Below are positions 1-11,195 of a DNA stretch of 22,500 nucleotides, in pieces. Each line of letters starts with the position of its first letter. Position 1 is the first letter of the stretch. The stretch is from Chondrilla cf. caribensis. Its lineage: Eukaryota; Porifera; Demospongiae; Chondrillida; Chondrillidae. Both the position numbers and the translations under genes were made by a program. Under the pieces are notes generated by a model. That model was given only the letters and a program-made list of their open reading frames with translations, searched no databases and was not told where the DNA came from. Where the stretch lies: the NCBI GenBank assembly GCA_964020155.1, contig OZ026547.1, positions 3,233,631 through 3,256,130 of the forward strand, read 5' to 3'.

Positions 1-1800
1 ACAATTGTTGAGAAGGTTTGTTTCCTTTCTGAAATGAATCAAAACTTCGTCACTTTGCTGATATTCACCATTGATTATTTACTGCTTGGTATAAATATAT
101 GTCTTTTTGTAAACACATGTACAAATTTTGAAAAGTGACTGTTCTTATCTGTCGGTACAGATTAGTTTTTGTTGTCTATCTTGGAATTATTGGTCCGGCG
201 ATTGCCGCCCTGCCTGATCCGTTGCTACACCTGTGTATGTGTGTATACGTGTGTGTTGTATGTGTGCTTGTGCACGGTTGCATGCATCTGCATGTATGTG
301 CATATATATGTCTCTGTGTGGTCTGTATTTGTATATGTGTGCGTGTACAGATTCGATTTTCTAAAGTGTGCTTAGAACTTTCAGGTATGGCATCCTCCTG
401 TGCATTGAAATGTGCCCTATTGTGCTTCCCACAATTCCCAATCATCCCTGAAATTCAAATTTTCAAACTTTCATGGGTGCAATTTCAACTTTGAACACCA
501 CTTGCAAAGGTATCCTTATTCATAGAATATTCCAAAACCGCTGCTACAACTGTAGTGCGAGTTAGGTTTTCCATATGTCTACCTGCATCAGGTCTATTGG
601 ATGATTACTCAGTCTGATGAAGTGGGAGTGGTTCCCAGTTATGCCCACTTAATAAATCTTGGAGAGTAATCTATTTTCCCTTAATCCATGCACTTTCACC
701 CATATTATGTATATCGGTTGAGCGTTACATACCGGAAGTCTAAATGAAAACAATATAGGGGCTGCCACAGGCCTGGACTTGCCCAATTGAGTGCGTGCAC
801 CAGGGCGGCCTGCGACCGGGCGCTTATTTTAATACAGGGATTTTACTCATTCACAGTTCGAGCGGTTTCCCACCGATTCGATGATCGAAAGCGAGGGTAA
901 CGTCTATCGAGTACGGTTTATAACCATCCTTTTAGCACCTATATATCCGCGAGTTCAATAATTTCTTCGTGGATTGATGATTCTTGTTTTTGCAACTCGA
1001 TCCGGCATTATACGGCCAAGCCAGCATCGACTTTTTGGCAACCATTTAGAAATCAACGATGTAAAGGATAAACAGTATCGAACGATTGTGTCCTGGTGTA
1101 TAGCGATCACTTTTAATGGTTTTTTTAAATTTGTGATACTATAGCTATTAAATTCGTGCGCAAAGCCGCTAGATCGCGCCATTTTTCCACACAATACTGA
1201 TACAGTCCTTTTGACCAAATTTATGGGCACTCACGCTATATTGAATGCACATTTAATTTTATTGGCAGTGTTGGTAACTCTGAAACGCCAGCAAAAATCG
1301 GCATTAATGCATACTTTAGACACGATATATTTTATTATGTAATATTACGGTATGGTTATTGCTGTCACAGTGTAGAAGGTGTTATTATAAAAATTATAAG
1401 GACAATGAGGGACAGTTACAATGATCAACACTCACAATGATCCCTACAACTCATTATCATACTATTAGAATTGTTCTGAGTTTCTTGAGCATATATTACA
1501 TATGTATATATAGTAGGAATGTACTTTCATGTTAATATTATATGTGACTGCATTGGTATGTTCAATGTACTGTACCATGTATTGTGTGCATATTAGTACT
1601 GGTTGCGGTTGAACTATCTCTGATCTTCTACTATACGAAATGATGAATTCTTTGGTAGTGTGATTGTGACTTGATGGTGAGATTTGTGGTTCTTTTTGGG
1701 TTGAACCTGGTGTACGTTATCCACAATGTTGTTACAGTGATAGATGTCTATCACATCGTGTGTATAAATAAGTACGTCCTGACACACAAGCCTGTGCCTG

Positions 1801-1802
<2 letters not shown>
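1..1802. other. No convincing gene
   Basis: 220-360 is GT-rich and makes spurious ORFs. 780-1240 is more CpG-rich than its surroundings and has a minus-strand open frame (955-1230) with an AAAATGGCGCG start context on that strand; no homology recognised and no splice partner seen. Confidence 0.5.
575..720. repeat. Dispersed AAGTGGGAGTGG hairpin repeat, copy 1
   Basis: Shares ATCAGGTCTATTGGATGATT, GTGGGAGTGGTT and GCCCACTTAAT with three other copies in the window. AAGTGGG (620-626) pairs with CCCACTT (644-650). Confidence 0.7.

Positions 1803-1863
<61 letters not shown>
1803..1863. repeat. (GT)n microsatellite
   Basis: About 60 bp of pure TG. It follows CAAGCCTGTGCCTGCC. Confidence 0.95.
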
Positions 1864-1865
<2 letters not shown>

Positions 1866-2311
1866 GTGATTGTGGACTTGTAATTAAATATGTTGAGCTA
1901 AATAGTTCTCCCTTGCCATACTTGTCTTATACCAAGTACTAAATACGTATGTTTGTAGGTTTAACCACAACATTGTGATTCAAGTATATCTCTGCAGTAT
2001 ACTACACAGTGTTGTTTTTAGTACAGTCCACATCTTGTGTATCTAATAGTATGTACATTGTAACATAATGATCATGGAAGAAAATTATGAAGGGGACTTA
2101 TTCACAGTGGACATGATCACTGAGTTGAGTGCCACTGGGGTTCCATTGTGATTTTAGTCTATATGTTTACTAGCGTACACACTGTATGTGTACTGCATTG
2201 TGCCTGTTGTAGGAGTAGCTTGAGAATGCTCACTCAAAGTGGGTTTTGATAACATATCCTCTCTGTGTGTAGGATGGTATGTTATGAATATAGTCATGGC
2301 ATTGCCCAATT
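1864..2311. other. Nothing recognised
   Basis: AT-rich, CpG-poor sequence without an ORF of interest. Confidence 0.5.
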
Positions 2312-2708
2312 ATGTAGATATCTTCAGCTTCTTGGTGAATTTACGCCTCAACTACTTGGTGAATGTACACTTGTCATTGAAGTACGTAGGTTTGTTCAGT
2401 GTTTGTGCAGTCTCTTGGAATGTAGTTGGTTTAAGATGTGACACTTGCTATATATGTGCTATCGATCTGGACAATGTGCACTTTGAGAGCTGCCAATAAC
2501 TGTAGAGGGGGTAAGTCACTATAGTGGAGTGGCAGTGTGACCTCACATAATGTAGCTGTGTAGTACTACTGTAGTAATACACCAGTACTAGTTACTGTAT
2601 TGTATGCAGGGCAGTACTAATATTATTATCAATTAGCAGGTGACCTGTGCGGATTGGCTCAGCTGGTTGAATGAAGTTGAGTAATTAATATGTTTAATCC
2701 TGTTATAG

Positions 2709-2920
2709 GAAACCATAATGCTGGCCAATATTATGTAAAGATTGCCAAAGTTTACCTATCAGATATAGCAGCCTACCGCCTTTGGTCAGGTCTAGTAGAA
2801 GCTGTTTTGAAGCAATCAGACCAATTTAACAATCTCTTCCTTGCTATATACCATAGTGTAGAAGGGATGTTAAGGATGTTCTGGAAAATTGGTCAATGGA
2901 TTGTCCATTGCCAGACATAA
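2709..2920 (+). CDS. Exon-like stretch, left copy of a tandem duplication
   Basis: Follows a splice-acceptor-like CCTGTTATAG and is open for 70 codons to TAA at 2920. Peptide segments are HNAGQYYVKIAKVYLSDIAA, YRLWSGLVEAVLKQSDQF and LRMFWKIGQWIVHCQT. The sequence looks helical and soluble. No family recognised and no partner exons identified. Its right copy at 3433-3644 is nearly identical but has a stop. Confidence 0.35.
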
Positions 2921-3432
2921 CAATGTTCAAACAATGTTTTATAGTCATGTCCAATTATGTAGATACGCACACACTGGGGGATGTGCATGAATATTGTTGC
3001 TGCATTGTAGTTGTCTTCGCTTCTTGGCGCATTTATGCCTTGGGTTCTTGGTGAATTTATGCCTCAGGTTCTTGGTCAGTTTACACTTGTCATTGAAAGT
3101 ACGTAGGTTTGTTCAGTGTTTGTGCAGTCTCTCGGAATGTAGATGGATTTAGATGTGACACTGACTATAATATTATATGTGCTATCGATCTGGACAATGT
3201 GCACTTTGAGAGCTGCCAATAACCATAGAGGGGGCAAATCACTATCGTGGAGTGGCAGTGTGACCTCACATATTATGTAGCTGTGTAGTACTACTGTAGT
3301 AATACACCAGTACTAGTTGGTATTGTATGCAGGGCAGTACTAATATTATTATCTATTAGCAGGTAACCTGTGTGGATTGGCTGGTTGGTTGAATAAAGTT
3401 GCCAATGGGTAATATGTTTAATCCTGTTATAG

Positions 3433-3644
3433 GAAACCATGATGCTGGCCAATATTATGTAAAGATTGCCGAAGTTTACCTATCAGATATAGCAGCCTAC
3501 CGTCTTTGGTCAGGTCTAGTAGAAGTTGTTTAGAAGCAATCAGACCAATTTAACAATCTCTTCCTTGCTATATACCATAGTGTAGAAGGGATGTTAAGGG
3601 TACTCTGGAAAATTGGTCAATGGATTGTCCATTGCCAGACATAA
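3433..3644 (+). pseudogene. Right copy of the exon-like stretch, with nonsense codon
   Basis: Duplicate of 2709-2920 with the same acceptor context and the same final stop. A TAG at 3531-3533 replaces TTG of the left copy (EVV-stop-KQS instead of EAVLKQS). The rest stays in frame, so decay is recent. It could still be non-coding in both copies. Confidence 0.4.
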
Positions 3645-3821
3645 CAATGTTCTACTCTGAAAATAATAAGGGATATTTGGGTTAACATGCAAGTATACTA
3701 GTTTATCATGAAGCTGTTGTCATATAGGTATGTTGGTATATATATAATGGCAATATACGAAGGAAGTCTTTGTTCATTTCGAATCAATGCCGCTACATGT
3801 TGTCTTCAATGCAGTGGAACA

Positions 3822-4056
3822 TGCACTCGAGTTTGCTTAACACTTGGCCATTTTTTGTGTTGCTGCAATAAGCTTGAGAGGAATAAATTTTCACTTGTAT
3901 AGCTTCAACTATATAGACTGGAAACTGTTGTTGACTTCAGTGACGAAATTGAAAATGTCCCTTCAACATTGAAGGTGTATTGGATCAATGCACTCGAGTT
4001 TGCTTAACACTTGGCCATTTTTCTGTGTTGCTGCAATAAGCTTGAGATGAATAAAT
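3822..4056 (+). repeat. Short direct repeat pair of about 68 bp (3822-3889 and 3988-4056)
   Basis: Both contain CACTCGAGTTTGCTTAACAC, TTGGCCATTTTT and GTTGCTGCAATAAGCTTGAG, separated by about 98 bp of unique DNA. Confidence 0.85.
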
Positions 4057-4795
<739 letters not shown>

Positions 4796-4916
4796 TACAC
4801 ACATTATATGCATACCTACACATGCACGCCTGATAAGCACTTGTAGACGTACGAGATGTACACCCAACAATGATGAAACTACTAAAATCTGCAATACACA
4901 CTGCTGTTCACAACTT

Positions 4917-5610
4917 CACACTTACACATGTCACATGACGTACACATGTCAGATTGTTACTTGTGGAAGAAGAAGCGGAAACGCAAAACGCTTCTGTGTT
5001 CTTGACAGGTATGTGTGTACGTACAAGTTTATACTAAAACGTCCATGCAAACTATGCTGTCGTTTTTAAAACAACCACAGTTCAGGTATTAGATTAGAGA
5101 TACTATTATATACTATTATACAGGTATTATTAGAGATACTCTTATTGCACCCGTGGAATGTTACCCACGGGGCTTTTATATGTGGCACATAACCGTGAAG
5201 TGGAAGATCTAAATTAAATGCGCTTTCAAACTTGCATGACTACATGTACCTGTCATGTACATACATGCACACGTGCACACATTCCCTATGTATGTACTGT
5301 ATGTATTATCGTGACTGCTGTTACATTAACTGTACATTATATGCATAAAAGGACAAAGCGGATAAACTTGACACACATGTCACATGACGTACACATCAGA
5401 TTGTCACTTGTGAGAAGAAAGTGAAAACGTGAGACACTCCTGTGTTCGTATTGACAGGTCAAGTGTGTATGTACATGTGTATACTAACACGTCTGTTTAA
5501 GCTATGCCGCTGTTTCAAAACAACCCGGCCCTGTTCAGGTATTAAATACTCTTATTGTACCCATGCAACCATTAGCCACGGGCTAATATACGTATGTGGC
5601 ACTTAGGTGT
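4917..5610 (+). repeat. Diverged direct duplication (4917-5190 and 5370-5606)
   Basis: Shared landmarks are CACATGTCACATGACGTACA, CAGATTGT, TGTGTTC, TTGACAGG, TTCAGGTATTA, TACTCTTATTG and TATGTGGCAC. The left copy holds a hairpin CCCGTGG/CCACGGG (5150-5171) of which the right copy keeps only one arm. Confidence 0.75.
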
Positions 5611-5841
5611 TTCTGTACAGATACATGCATAGGATACATGTACAGAGACACTGATTAATTATTCAATAATAATCGAATCATGCACAGCAACATCACATTG
5701 GAGCTACATACATATTACAAACCTTTGAACATATCTATCAAAATTCCTTAAGCTTGTTACTCAAAACATATCTTGTGTGTCTTAACAATTACATCATTGT
5801 TTATCTCCCTCTCCGATACAGAATTAAACATTAAAACAAAT

Positions 5842-6626
5842 ATGCCAAACATCTGCAGTATCACAGTCACCCTGATTATATTTTACATCTATCTGCTATA
5901 CACAGGTGACCAAAGACAGGAAATGGGGAATCAAGGCAGGAAGTAAGTAGAGCTCGACAAGAAGAAGATGGAATGAGGCAGGGAGTTGAGGGGGAACAGG
6001 AAGATGGTGGAATGAGGCAGGGAGTTGAGGGGGAACAGGAAGATGGTGGAATGAGGCAGGGAGTTGAGGGGGAACAGGAAGATGGTGGAATGAGGCAGGG
6101 AGTTGAGGGGGAACAGGAAGATGGTGGAATGAGGCAGGGAGTTGAGGGGGAACAGGAAGATGGTGGAATGAGGCAGGGAGTTGAGGGGGAACAGGAAGAT
6201 GGTGGAATGAGGCAGGGAGTTGAGGGGGAACAGGAAGATGGTGGAATGAGGCAGGGAGTTGAGGGGGAACAGGAAGATGGTGGAATGAGGCAGGGAGTTG
6301 AGGGGGAACAGGAAGATGGTGGAATGAGGCAGGGAGTTGAGGGGGAACAGGAAGATGGTGGAATGAGGCAGGGAGTTGAGGGGGAACAGGAAGATGGTGG
6401 AATGAGGCAGGGAGTTGAGGGGGAACAGGAAGATGGTGGAATGAGGCAGGGAGTTGAAGTAAGACAGGCCACCTATGGGCATGAATTGGATTTGCTGATT
6501 ATCGTCTTCCACATCTGGATGAGTATGGAAGGTGCCGAGTTACCCTACCCGGTACAAGCTGTACAGGATCCCCAGGAGGGGTTGGAGGAATACTACCAGA
6601 GAGTTGTGAGCGGGTACAATTCATAA
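5842..6626 (+). CDS. Leader-bearing ORF with 12 x 13-residue repeats (gene unit A, broken frame or spliced leader)
   Basis: Function not recognised. ATG at 5842 opens a hydrophobic leader (SITVTLIIFYIYLLYTG) and reaches a stop at about 5944. The next frame, open from 5910, carries twelve identical 13-residue units MRQGVEGEQEDGG (5973-6440), then a hydrophobic stretch and the tail LPYPVQAV...GLEEYYQRVV, ending at 6626. The paralogue at 8971-9246 reads leader and tail in one uninterrupted frame. Copy A has AAA where B has AAAA just after GACAGG, so a one-base deletion probably split the ORF. The alternative is that the leader exon ends phase 1 at CAG|GTGACC (about 5906), making the rest intronic. 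The middle differs from the paralogue at many residues yet has no other indel, which favours past coding. Treat as a gene with uncertain structure. Confidence 0.5.
5973..6458 (+). repeat. 39-bp coding minisatellite, 12 perfect copies
   Basis: Twelve units of exactly 39 bp start at 5973 and run to 6440, followed by a partial unit (6441-6458). By eye the copies are identical. The unit is 13 codons, acidic and Gly/Gln-rich (MRQGVEGEQEDGG), and is the expanded form of a single ancestral segment still present once in the paralogue near 9060-9095 (EMRQEVSVKQG). Because 39 is a multiple of three, the array also makes long spurious ORFs on the opposite strand. Confidence 0.95.
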
Positions 6627-6853
6627 AGTTCTAATGGGTCAAGAATGCAGTTTGAAAGCACATGCAGCTATCTAACCAGGCAACACTTAATTCACTATTC
6701 ACTTCCAATTGTACATAGTCTCATTATAACTATAATGAGTGCCAATGTATAAATGCTTCAATGCATTATGAACATAAAGTGAACACAAACACATACTGTT
6801 ACAGCATACACACAATACCAAGGGTTCATATAAGCCATTTTGGCACAATCTAT

Positions 6854-7705
<852 letters not shown>

Positions 7706-7842
7706 TCTGATTTGAGGAAACCTCTGTAATAAGGACACCATTCTGTGTCCCAGTGTAGTACTGTAGAGTATTGAGTAACCTCTGAATTGAGGAAACCTCT
7801 GTAATAAAAACACCATTCTGTGTCCCAGTGTAGTATTGTAGT
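7706..7842. repeat. Tandem pair of about 75-bp units
   Basis: TTGAGGAAACCTCTGTAATA and CACCATTCTGTGTCCCAGTG occur in both halves. AGGTTTCCTC-type palindromic text (GAGGAAACCTC) is at the start of each unit. Confidence 0.85.
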
Positions 7843-8090
7843 GTATAGACTTCTAAACCGGGATTCTCAAATGTTTCATCACTCAGTATGGGCGATAACA
7901 GTATCTCTCGCATAACAAAATTATTCAGATTCCCTCTTCTCCACATCCTGCCTAAGTGTTTAAATCTATCCATCTTGGCCAGATGTCATATGTACATTTT
8001 CATCTGTTTCGTTCAATTTTGTTGTGTGTGGGGTCTAGTTAACATGTACATCTGCAGCATCAGCAGATCCCGGTGATAACGGTTATACTC

Positions 8091-8214
8091 ATATACATGA
8101 ATTTGGTGGGTTAATCCCTCACCTTTTAGCCCTAGAACTACACTAACTGGTCTAAAATACCTGTTCCTTTCTTTGTACCTTTTATCCGTTGAAAACACAG
8201 GTATAAATTCAATT
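8091..8214 (+). repeat. Short dispersed repeat (about 120 bp), copy 1, empty in the paralogue
   Basis: Starts near TTTGGTGGGTTAATCC, contains TTTTAGCCCTAGAACTACAC and TTTATCCGTTGAAAACACAG, and ends GTATAAATTCAATTT. The paralogous site at about 11706 lacks it (TATACTC continues into TGTTCATGAT). Confidence 0.8.
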
Positions 8215-8337
8215 TGTTCATGATAAGGGGGATCAATCTCAATCAAATGCATTCATCGTACAACCGATTACAGTGGCAAAAATGATTGCTTTCATCAATG
8301 ACGCCATTTTATTTTCTAATTGTATCTGGCTTTCCAG

Positions 8338-8404
8338 GTCAGATGTACACGGGGTTTCAATCTACTAAACAAGAGAAGGGAAGAGCTCAACCAACAGAAA
8401 ACAG
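8338..8404 (+). CDS. 67-bp exon, copy A (Gln/Lys-rich)
   Basis: Bounded by a pyrimidine-rich acceptor (GGCTTTCCAG) and a donor GTGAAA, with a near-identical copy at 12942-13008. Read with a phase-1 entry it encodes QMYTGFQSTKQEKGRAQPTE and leaves in phase 2. A phase-0 entry is also open (VRCTRGFNLLNKRREELNQQ). The phase-1 reading matches the phase-1 donor after both leader exons and the Gln/Pro flavour of unit B exons, so it is preferred. No domain recognised. Confidence 0.45.
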
Positions 8405-8433
8405 GTGAAACACTTCTTTGCATAGTGTACGCC

Positions 8434-8562
8434 GATTATGGAGGGTTAGGCCTTCTCCTTTTAGCCCTAAAACTACACTAACTTACACTAACTGGTCTAA
8501 AATTCTTGTTTCTATCTTTTCCACCTTTTATCGGTTGAAAACACAGGTATAAATTCAATTTG
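8434..8562 (+). repeat. Short dispersed repeat, copy 2
   Basis: Same family as 8091-8214, with an internal 10-bp duplication of ACACTAACTT. It follows the 67-bp exon of copy A. Confidence 0.8.
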
Positions 8563-8639
8563 CCAGCCAATTATAATCATTATTAAGCTTGTCTCTCACT
8601 TCATTTTTCCTGTTAGAGTAATTTAACTGCTATATCCTA

Positions 8640-8815
8640 AAATCTCCACATCACATCTATTGGATGATTCTGCATTCTAATAAAGTGGGAGTGGTTTCTG
8701 GTTACACCCATTCACTTAATACTATAATTACTCCTGGCGACTATTCAATTAATCAATTGGTTACCATGCACTGATAATTGATTTGAAAATAACAGCATAT
8801 TCACACAAGCAGTAG
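8640..8815. repeat. Dispersed AAGTGGGAGTGG hairpin repeat, copy 2
   Basis: Contains TCTATTGGATGATTC, AAAGTGGGAGTGGTTT, CTTAAT...ATTACT, then a tail with ATGCACTGATAATTGATTTG and AAAATAACAGC. The hairpin arm is decayed (CCCATTC). Confidence 0.7.
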
Positions 8816-8916
8816 AAACAACTTCTTCATCTTTCAGTTTTACATTCTCACTACAAACCATTGAACGTATTTGTCAAAATTCTTAATGGGTGTCTTAAGA
8901 ATTACATCATTGTTTA

Positions 8917-8942
8917 TCTCTCTCTCTCTCCCTCTCTCTCTC
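8917..8942. repeat. (CT)n tract upstream of the unit B ATG
   Basis: A 26-bp CT run, 29 bp before ATG 8971. The matching site in unit A (about 5804-5815) is CTCCCTCTCC only. Confidence 0.9.
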
Positions 8943-8970
8943 CGATATAGAATCCAACATTAAAACAGGA

Positions 8971-9246
8971 ATGCCAAACATTTCAAGTATCACAGTCATC
9001 CTGATTGTACTATGTGTCTATCTGCTATACACAGGTGACCAAAGACAGGAAAATGCTGAAATGAGACAGGAAGTTAGTGTGAAACAGGGTATCAATCGAT
9101 ATGAACTGGGTTTGCTCATTTACATCTCCCTCATCTGGATGACCATGCAGGGTGCTGGGTTACCCTACCCGGTACAAGCTGTACAGAATCCCCAGGAGGG
9201 ACTGGAGGAATACTACCAGAGAGTTGTGAGCGGGCACATGTGCTAA
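8971..9246 (+). CDS. Leader-bearing small protein, 91 aa, or leader exon of the unit B gene
   Basis: The intact paralogue of 5842-6626. It has a hydrophobic N-terminus (SITVILIVLCVYLLYTG, a signal peptide or anchor), a charged segment with one MRQEV unit, a second hydrophobic segment (LGLLIYISLIW) and the conserved tail LPYPVQAVQNPQEGLEEYYQ. It ends with TAA at 9246. There are two possible readings. One is a single-exon 91-residue protein with two hydrophobic helices. The other is an exon that stops at the good donor CAG|GTGACC (about 9035, phase 1) and joins the phase-1 exon at 9771, giving an anchored or secreted Gln/Pro and death-fold-like protein. A CT tract (8917-8942) sits just upstream of the ATG. 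Product not recognised. Confidence 0.55.
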   Translation: MPNISSITVILIVLCVYLLYTGDQRQENAEMRQEVSVKQGINRYELGLLIYISLIWMTMQGAGLPYPVQAVQNPQEGLEEYYQRVVSGHMC

Positions 9247-9527
9247 AGTTCTGATAGAACAAGAACGCTGTAGTAGTTATTTAATCAGACAACGCTTAAG
9301 TCGCTATTCATTTCTGTTGTACACAGTCTCATAATATGTATGTGATATGATTATAATGAGTGACAATGTACATTTAAATTTTTCATGTTATGAACATAAT
9401 GTACATACGTACAAATGCATATACTGATACAGTACATACACACAATACCAATGGTTCATATAAGCCATTTTTAGCACAATCTATATACCACATCCACACA
9501 CAAAGATTAAAAAATTAATGAGTATTC

Positions 9528-9672
9528 ACTGTATATTGGGTGAGTACTCAACCTGATAAAGTGGGAGTGGTTTCCGGTTACGCCCACTTAATTACTTCCG
9601 GTGTTTAAATATTCAATCAATCGGTCTCTATGCATTGACAGTGATTTGCAAATAACAGCCGATTACCAGCAC
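9528..9672. repeat. Dispersed AAGTGGGAGTGG hairpin repeat, copy 3
   Basis: The best preserved copy: perfect 7-bp arms AAGTGGG (9559-9565) and CCCACTT (9583-9589), then ATTACTTCCGG and GATTTGCAAATAACAGCCG. It lies about 100 bp before the Gln/Pro exon of unit B. Confidence 0.75.
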
Positions 9673-9770
9673 TATTTTATACCTGATGTATCCTCAACAG
9701 TGAGGTACTAGGATATGGGATGCTTTTGTTGCTTACATTTTGTTTATTGTTTGTTTATGTTTTGTTGTAG

Positions 9771-9950
9771 ATCGGGGACCAACTCAGCAACCAACATCAT
9801 ATCAGCAACCAACATCATATCAGCAACCAACAGGTCGATCTCAGCAACCAGCCGAAGTGATGCCAACACCAGTACCTGTGTCCACAGTGACATCATCAAC
9901 GCATGTTTCTGAATCTCTACCAAGTGGACAACTGCAACCACCTCACATAG
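9771..9950 (+). CDS. Gln/Pro/Ser/Thr-rich linker exon (unit B)
   Basis: A 180-bp exon, phase 1 on both sides, with a T-rich acceptor (TTTTGTTGTAG) and a strong donor (GTGAGTGTG). It encodes a low-complexity linker: RGPTQQPTSYQQPTSYQQPT, then SQQPAEVMPTPVPVSTVTSS, ending QPPHI. An 18-bp unit (QQPTSY) is repeated in tandem. Such segments usually join domains or carry O-glycans when extracellular. The next exon is in matching phase. Confidence 0.62.
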
Positions 9951-10544
9951 GTGAGTGTGTGTGGGTACAAGTATATATGATCGCACCTTTGAAACACATG
10001 TGTACACAGAGAATGTATGGTTTGTACAGGATACCAAGGGTGAATCGCAAGGTGTTCTGGAAAAGGATTCATTCCCTATGTTTTTTTGTGTGTGTAGGTA
10101 CAAGTATTATACTTTTGAAGCATCTTCGCTGGTGGCAAGAGGGTAGTTGCTATAACGACAGTAAGTTGGTTGGACGACAGCTAATCAAATCCCCCGCTAA
10201 CCGGAAGTCACTGGGTTGATAATAATTAAAAATGGCCACCAGCTACGAAGGAAAAACCGGAAATGGAAGGTTCTCTCCACATGGACAGTTAGACGGCTGA
10301 TATTAACCCATGGAGGACACTTCCCGAACTGTACTTCATAATCCCCAAGGGTTTGGTGGCGCTCTGTGCAGTAGTTTTTGCCTGAATCGCGAACAAACAA
10401 ACAAATGAACTGAGTTATATATGTAGATTAAGCAGTTATCAAGAGACATATGGATATGTTTTAATGTATCCCTGTCAGTCTATTTGTTGAATGCATATCT
10501 CTACGATTACTTGGATGTGATCTGTTCCTCTCACACCTCAACAG
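9951..10544 (+). other. Intron between the Gln/Pro and helical exons
   Basis: 594-bp phase-1 intron in the model. A short diverged duplication (GTGTGTGGGTACAAGTAT at 9957 and GTGTGTAGGTACAAGTAT at about 10089) lies in it, and 10160-10400 is a more CpG-rich block (AACCGGAAGTCAC, GGTGGCGCTCTGTGCAG) of possible repeat origin. Confidence 0.5.
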
Positions 10545-10862
10545 AGCCACCAGACTCACTGCCCATTGACAACCTAACCAACCAGCAGTGCCAGGCGATT
10601 GTTTTCCAACTCATATCGTCAAGCATGTTCAAATTGGTCGACTGGCATTTGATAGGCACTCGCATGAACGAAGCAAACCTGTTCACGGAGGAAGAATTTT
10701 ACAAAGTAGTGAACCCTCGTGTCGTGCATGATAGAAATCGTGTTCTCACGGAGAGTGTTAGTAGGATAGGTGCCTTCTGGTTGAGGACGCTATATGCTTC
10801 ACTCTACTCGACTAAGAAGACACAAGGACATGTGGATGTGTTGAGAAGCATATCGCAGAGGG
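10545..10862 (+). CDS. Helical domain exon, CARD/death-fold-like (unit B)
   Basis: A 318-bp exon, phase 1 on both sides, between acceptor CACCTCAACAG and donor GTGAGTGTG. It encodes 106 residues. The pattern is amphipathic and helical: QAIVFQLISSSMFKLVDWHL, then NLFTEEEFYKVV, VLTESVSRIGAFWLRTLY, and HVDVLRSIS. The order (hydrophobic helices, LxTEEEF, RvLtesvsriG, hydrophobic helix, HvdvL) resembles the CARD layout of the death-fold superfamily, which mediates assembly of innate-immune and apoptotic complexes. This is recognition by pattern only; DED, DEATH or an unrelated helical bundle is possible. A symmetrical single-exon domain suits exon shuffling. Confidence 0.62.
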
Positions 10863-10879
10863 GTGAGTGTGCTATGCAT

Positions 10880-10982
10880 GCACCAATGCACACATGCATG
10901 CACATACACACAATATACACACACATGCACTCATACGCACACATACATATGTACACACACATACACACACACACACACACAC
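10880..10982. repeat. CA/CATGCA-rich tract with short (CA)n
   Basis: Imperfect CA-rich run in the intron after the helical exon, ending in about 20 bp of pure CA. Confidence 0.85.
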
Positions 10983-11047
10983 GACATACAGATGTATATT
11001 TCTACTACGAATTGATATTCCTTCACTTTATATGCTATTTTCTTCAG

Positions 11048-11195
11048 TTCTTGCTGCCGCTCCGCGTATGCCTATGCCTGTAGTGAGCCTATAATCATAG
11101 TGATTTCCTGGGCTATCCCCCATCAGAGAAACATTCCCCTGTGTTCATGTCCTCCTTGCAGCAGCAGCAAGGACCACCATCTCAATACTATGACG
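11048..11195 (+). CDS. Two short 3' exons of unit B, 11048-11082 and 11162-11195
   Basis: Exon 11048-11082 has acceptor TATTTTCTTCAG, enters in phase 1 (VLAAAPRMPMPV) and leaves at a GTGAGC donor in phase 0. Exon 11162-11195 has acceptor TCCTCCTTGCAG, enters in phase 0 (QQQGPPSQYYD) and leaves at GTAAGG in phase 1. The 79-bp intron between them is short but plausible. Without that splice the first exon reaches a stop at 11092-11094, which would end the protein directly after the helical domain. The compositional match with the Gln/Pro exon at 9771 supports the spliced reading. Confidence 0.45.

Larger units (their letters stand above)
2312..3651. repeat. Direct duplication, about 0.7 kb per copy
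   Basis: Left copy about 2312-2930 and right copy about 2950-3651, offset about 724 bp at the shared ATGTTTAATCCTGTTATAG. Shared landmarks are CTATCGATCTGGACAATGTG, the GTAGTACTACTGTAGTAATA stretch and the exon-like segment. The right copy has an extra insert near 2960-3000 and a small internal tandem of TTCTTGGTGAATTTATGCCT-like units (about 3010-3080). Confidence 0.85.

Noticed and set aside
955..1230. Minus-strand ORF of 91 codons with an ATGGCGCG start context
   Set aside because: Length is near chance level for this composition and no splice partner or family was seen; kept only as a note.
2239..2499. 86-codon ORF in the left duplicate
   Set aside because: The right duplicate has indels that break the frame, so coding constraint is not supported.
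3708..3902. Cys-rich 64-codon ORF
   Set aside because: Its second half lies in a short direct repeat whose other copy (3988-4056) is not in a matching frame, so probably chance.
5876..6512. Minus-strand ORFs of Ser/Pro/Leu repeats over the 39-bp array
   Set aside because: The unit is a multiple of three, so all frames repeat; the plus strand is the one with a leader and a paralogue.
11101..11195. A longer exon reading DFLGYPPSEKHSPVFMSSLQ into QQQGPPSQYYD
   Set aside because: The frame looks attractive, but no acceptor in the right phase lies upstream; the 34-bp exon from 11162 joins cleanly.
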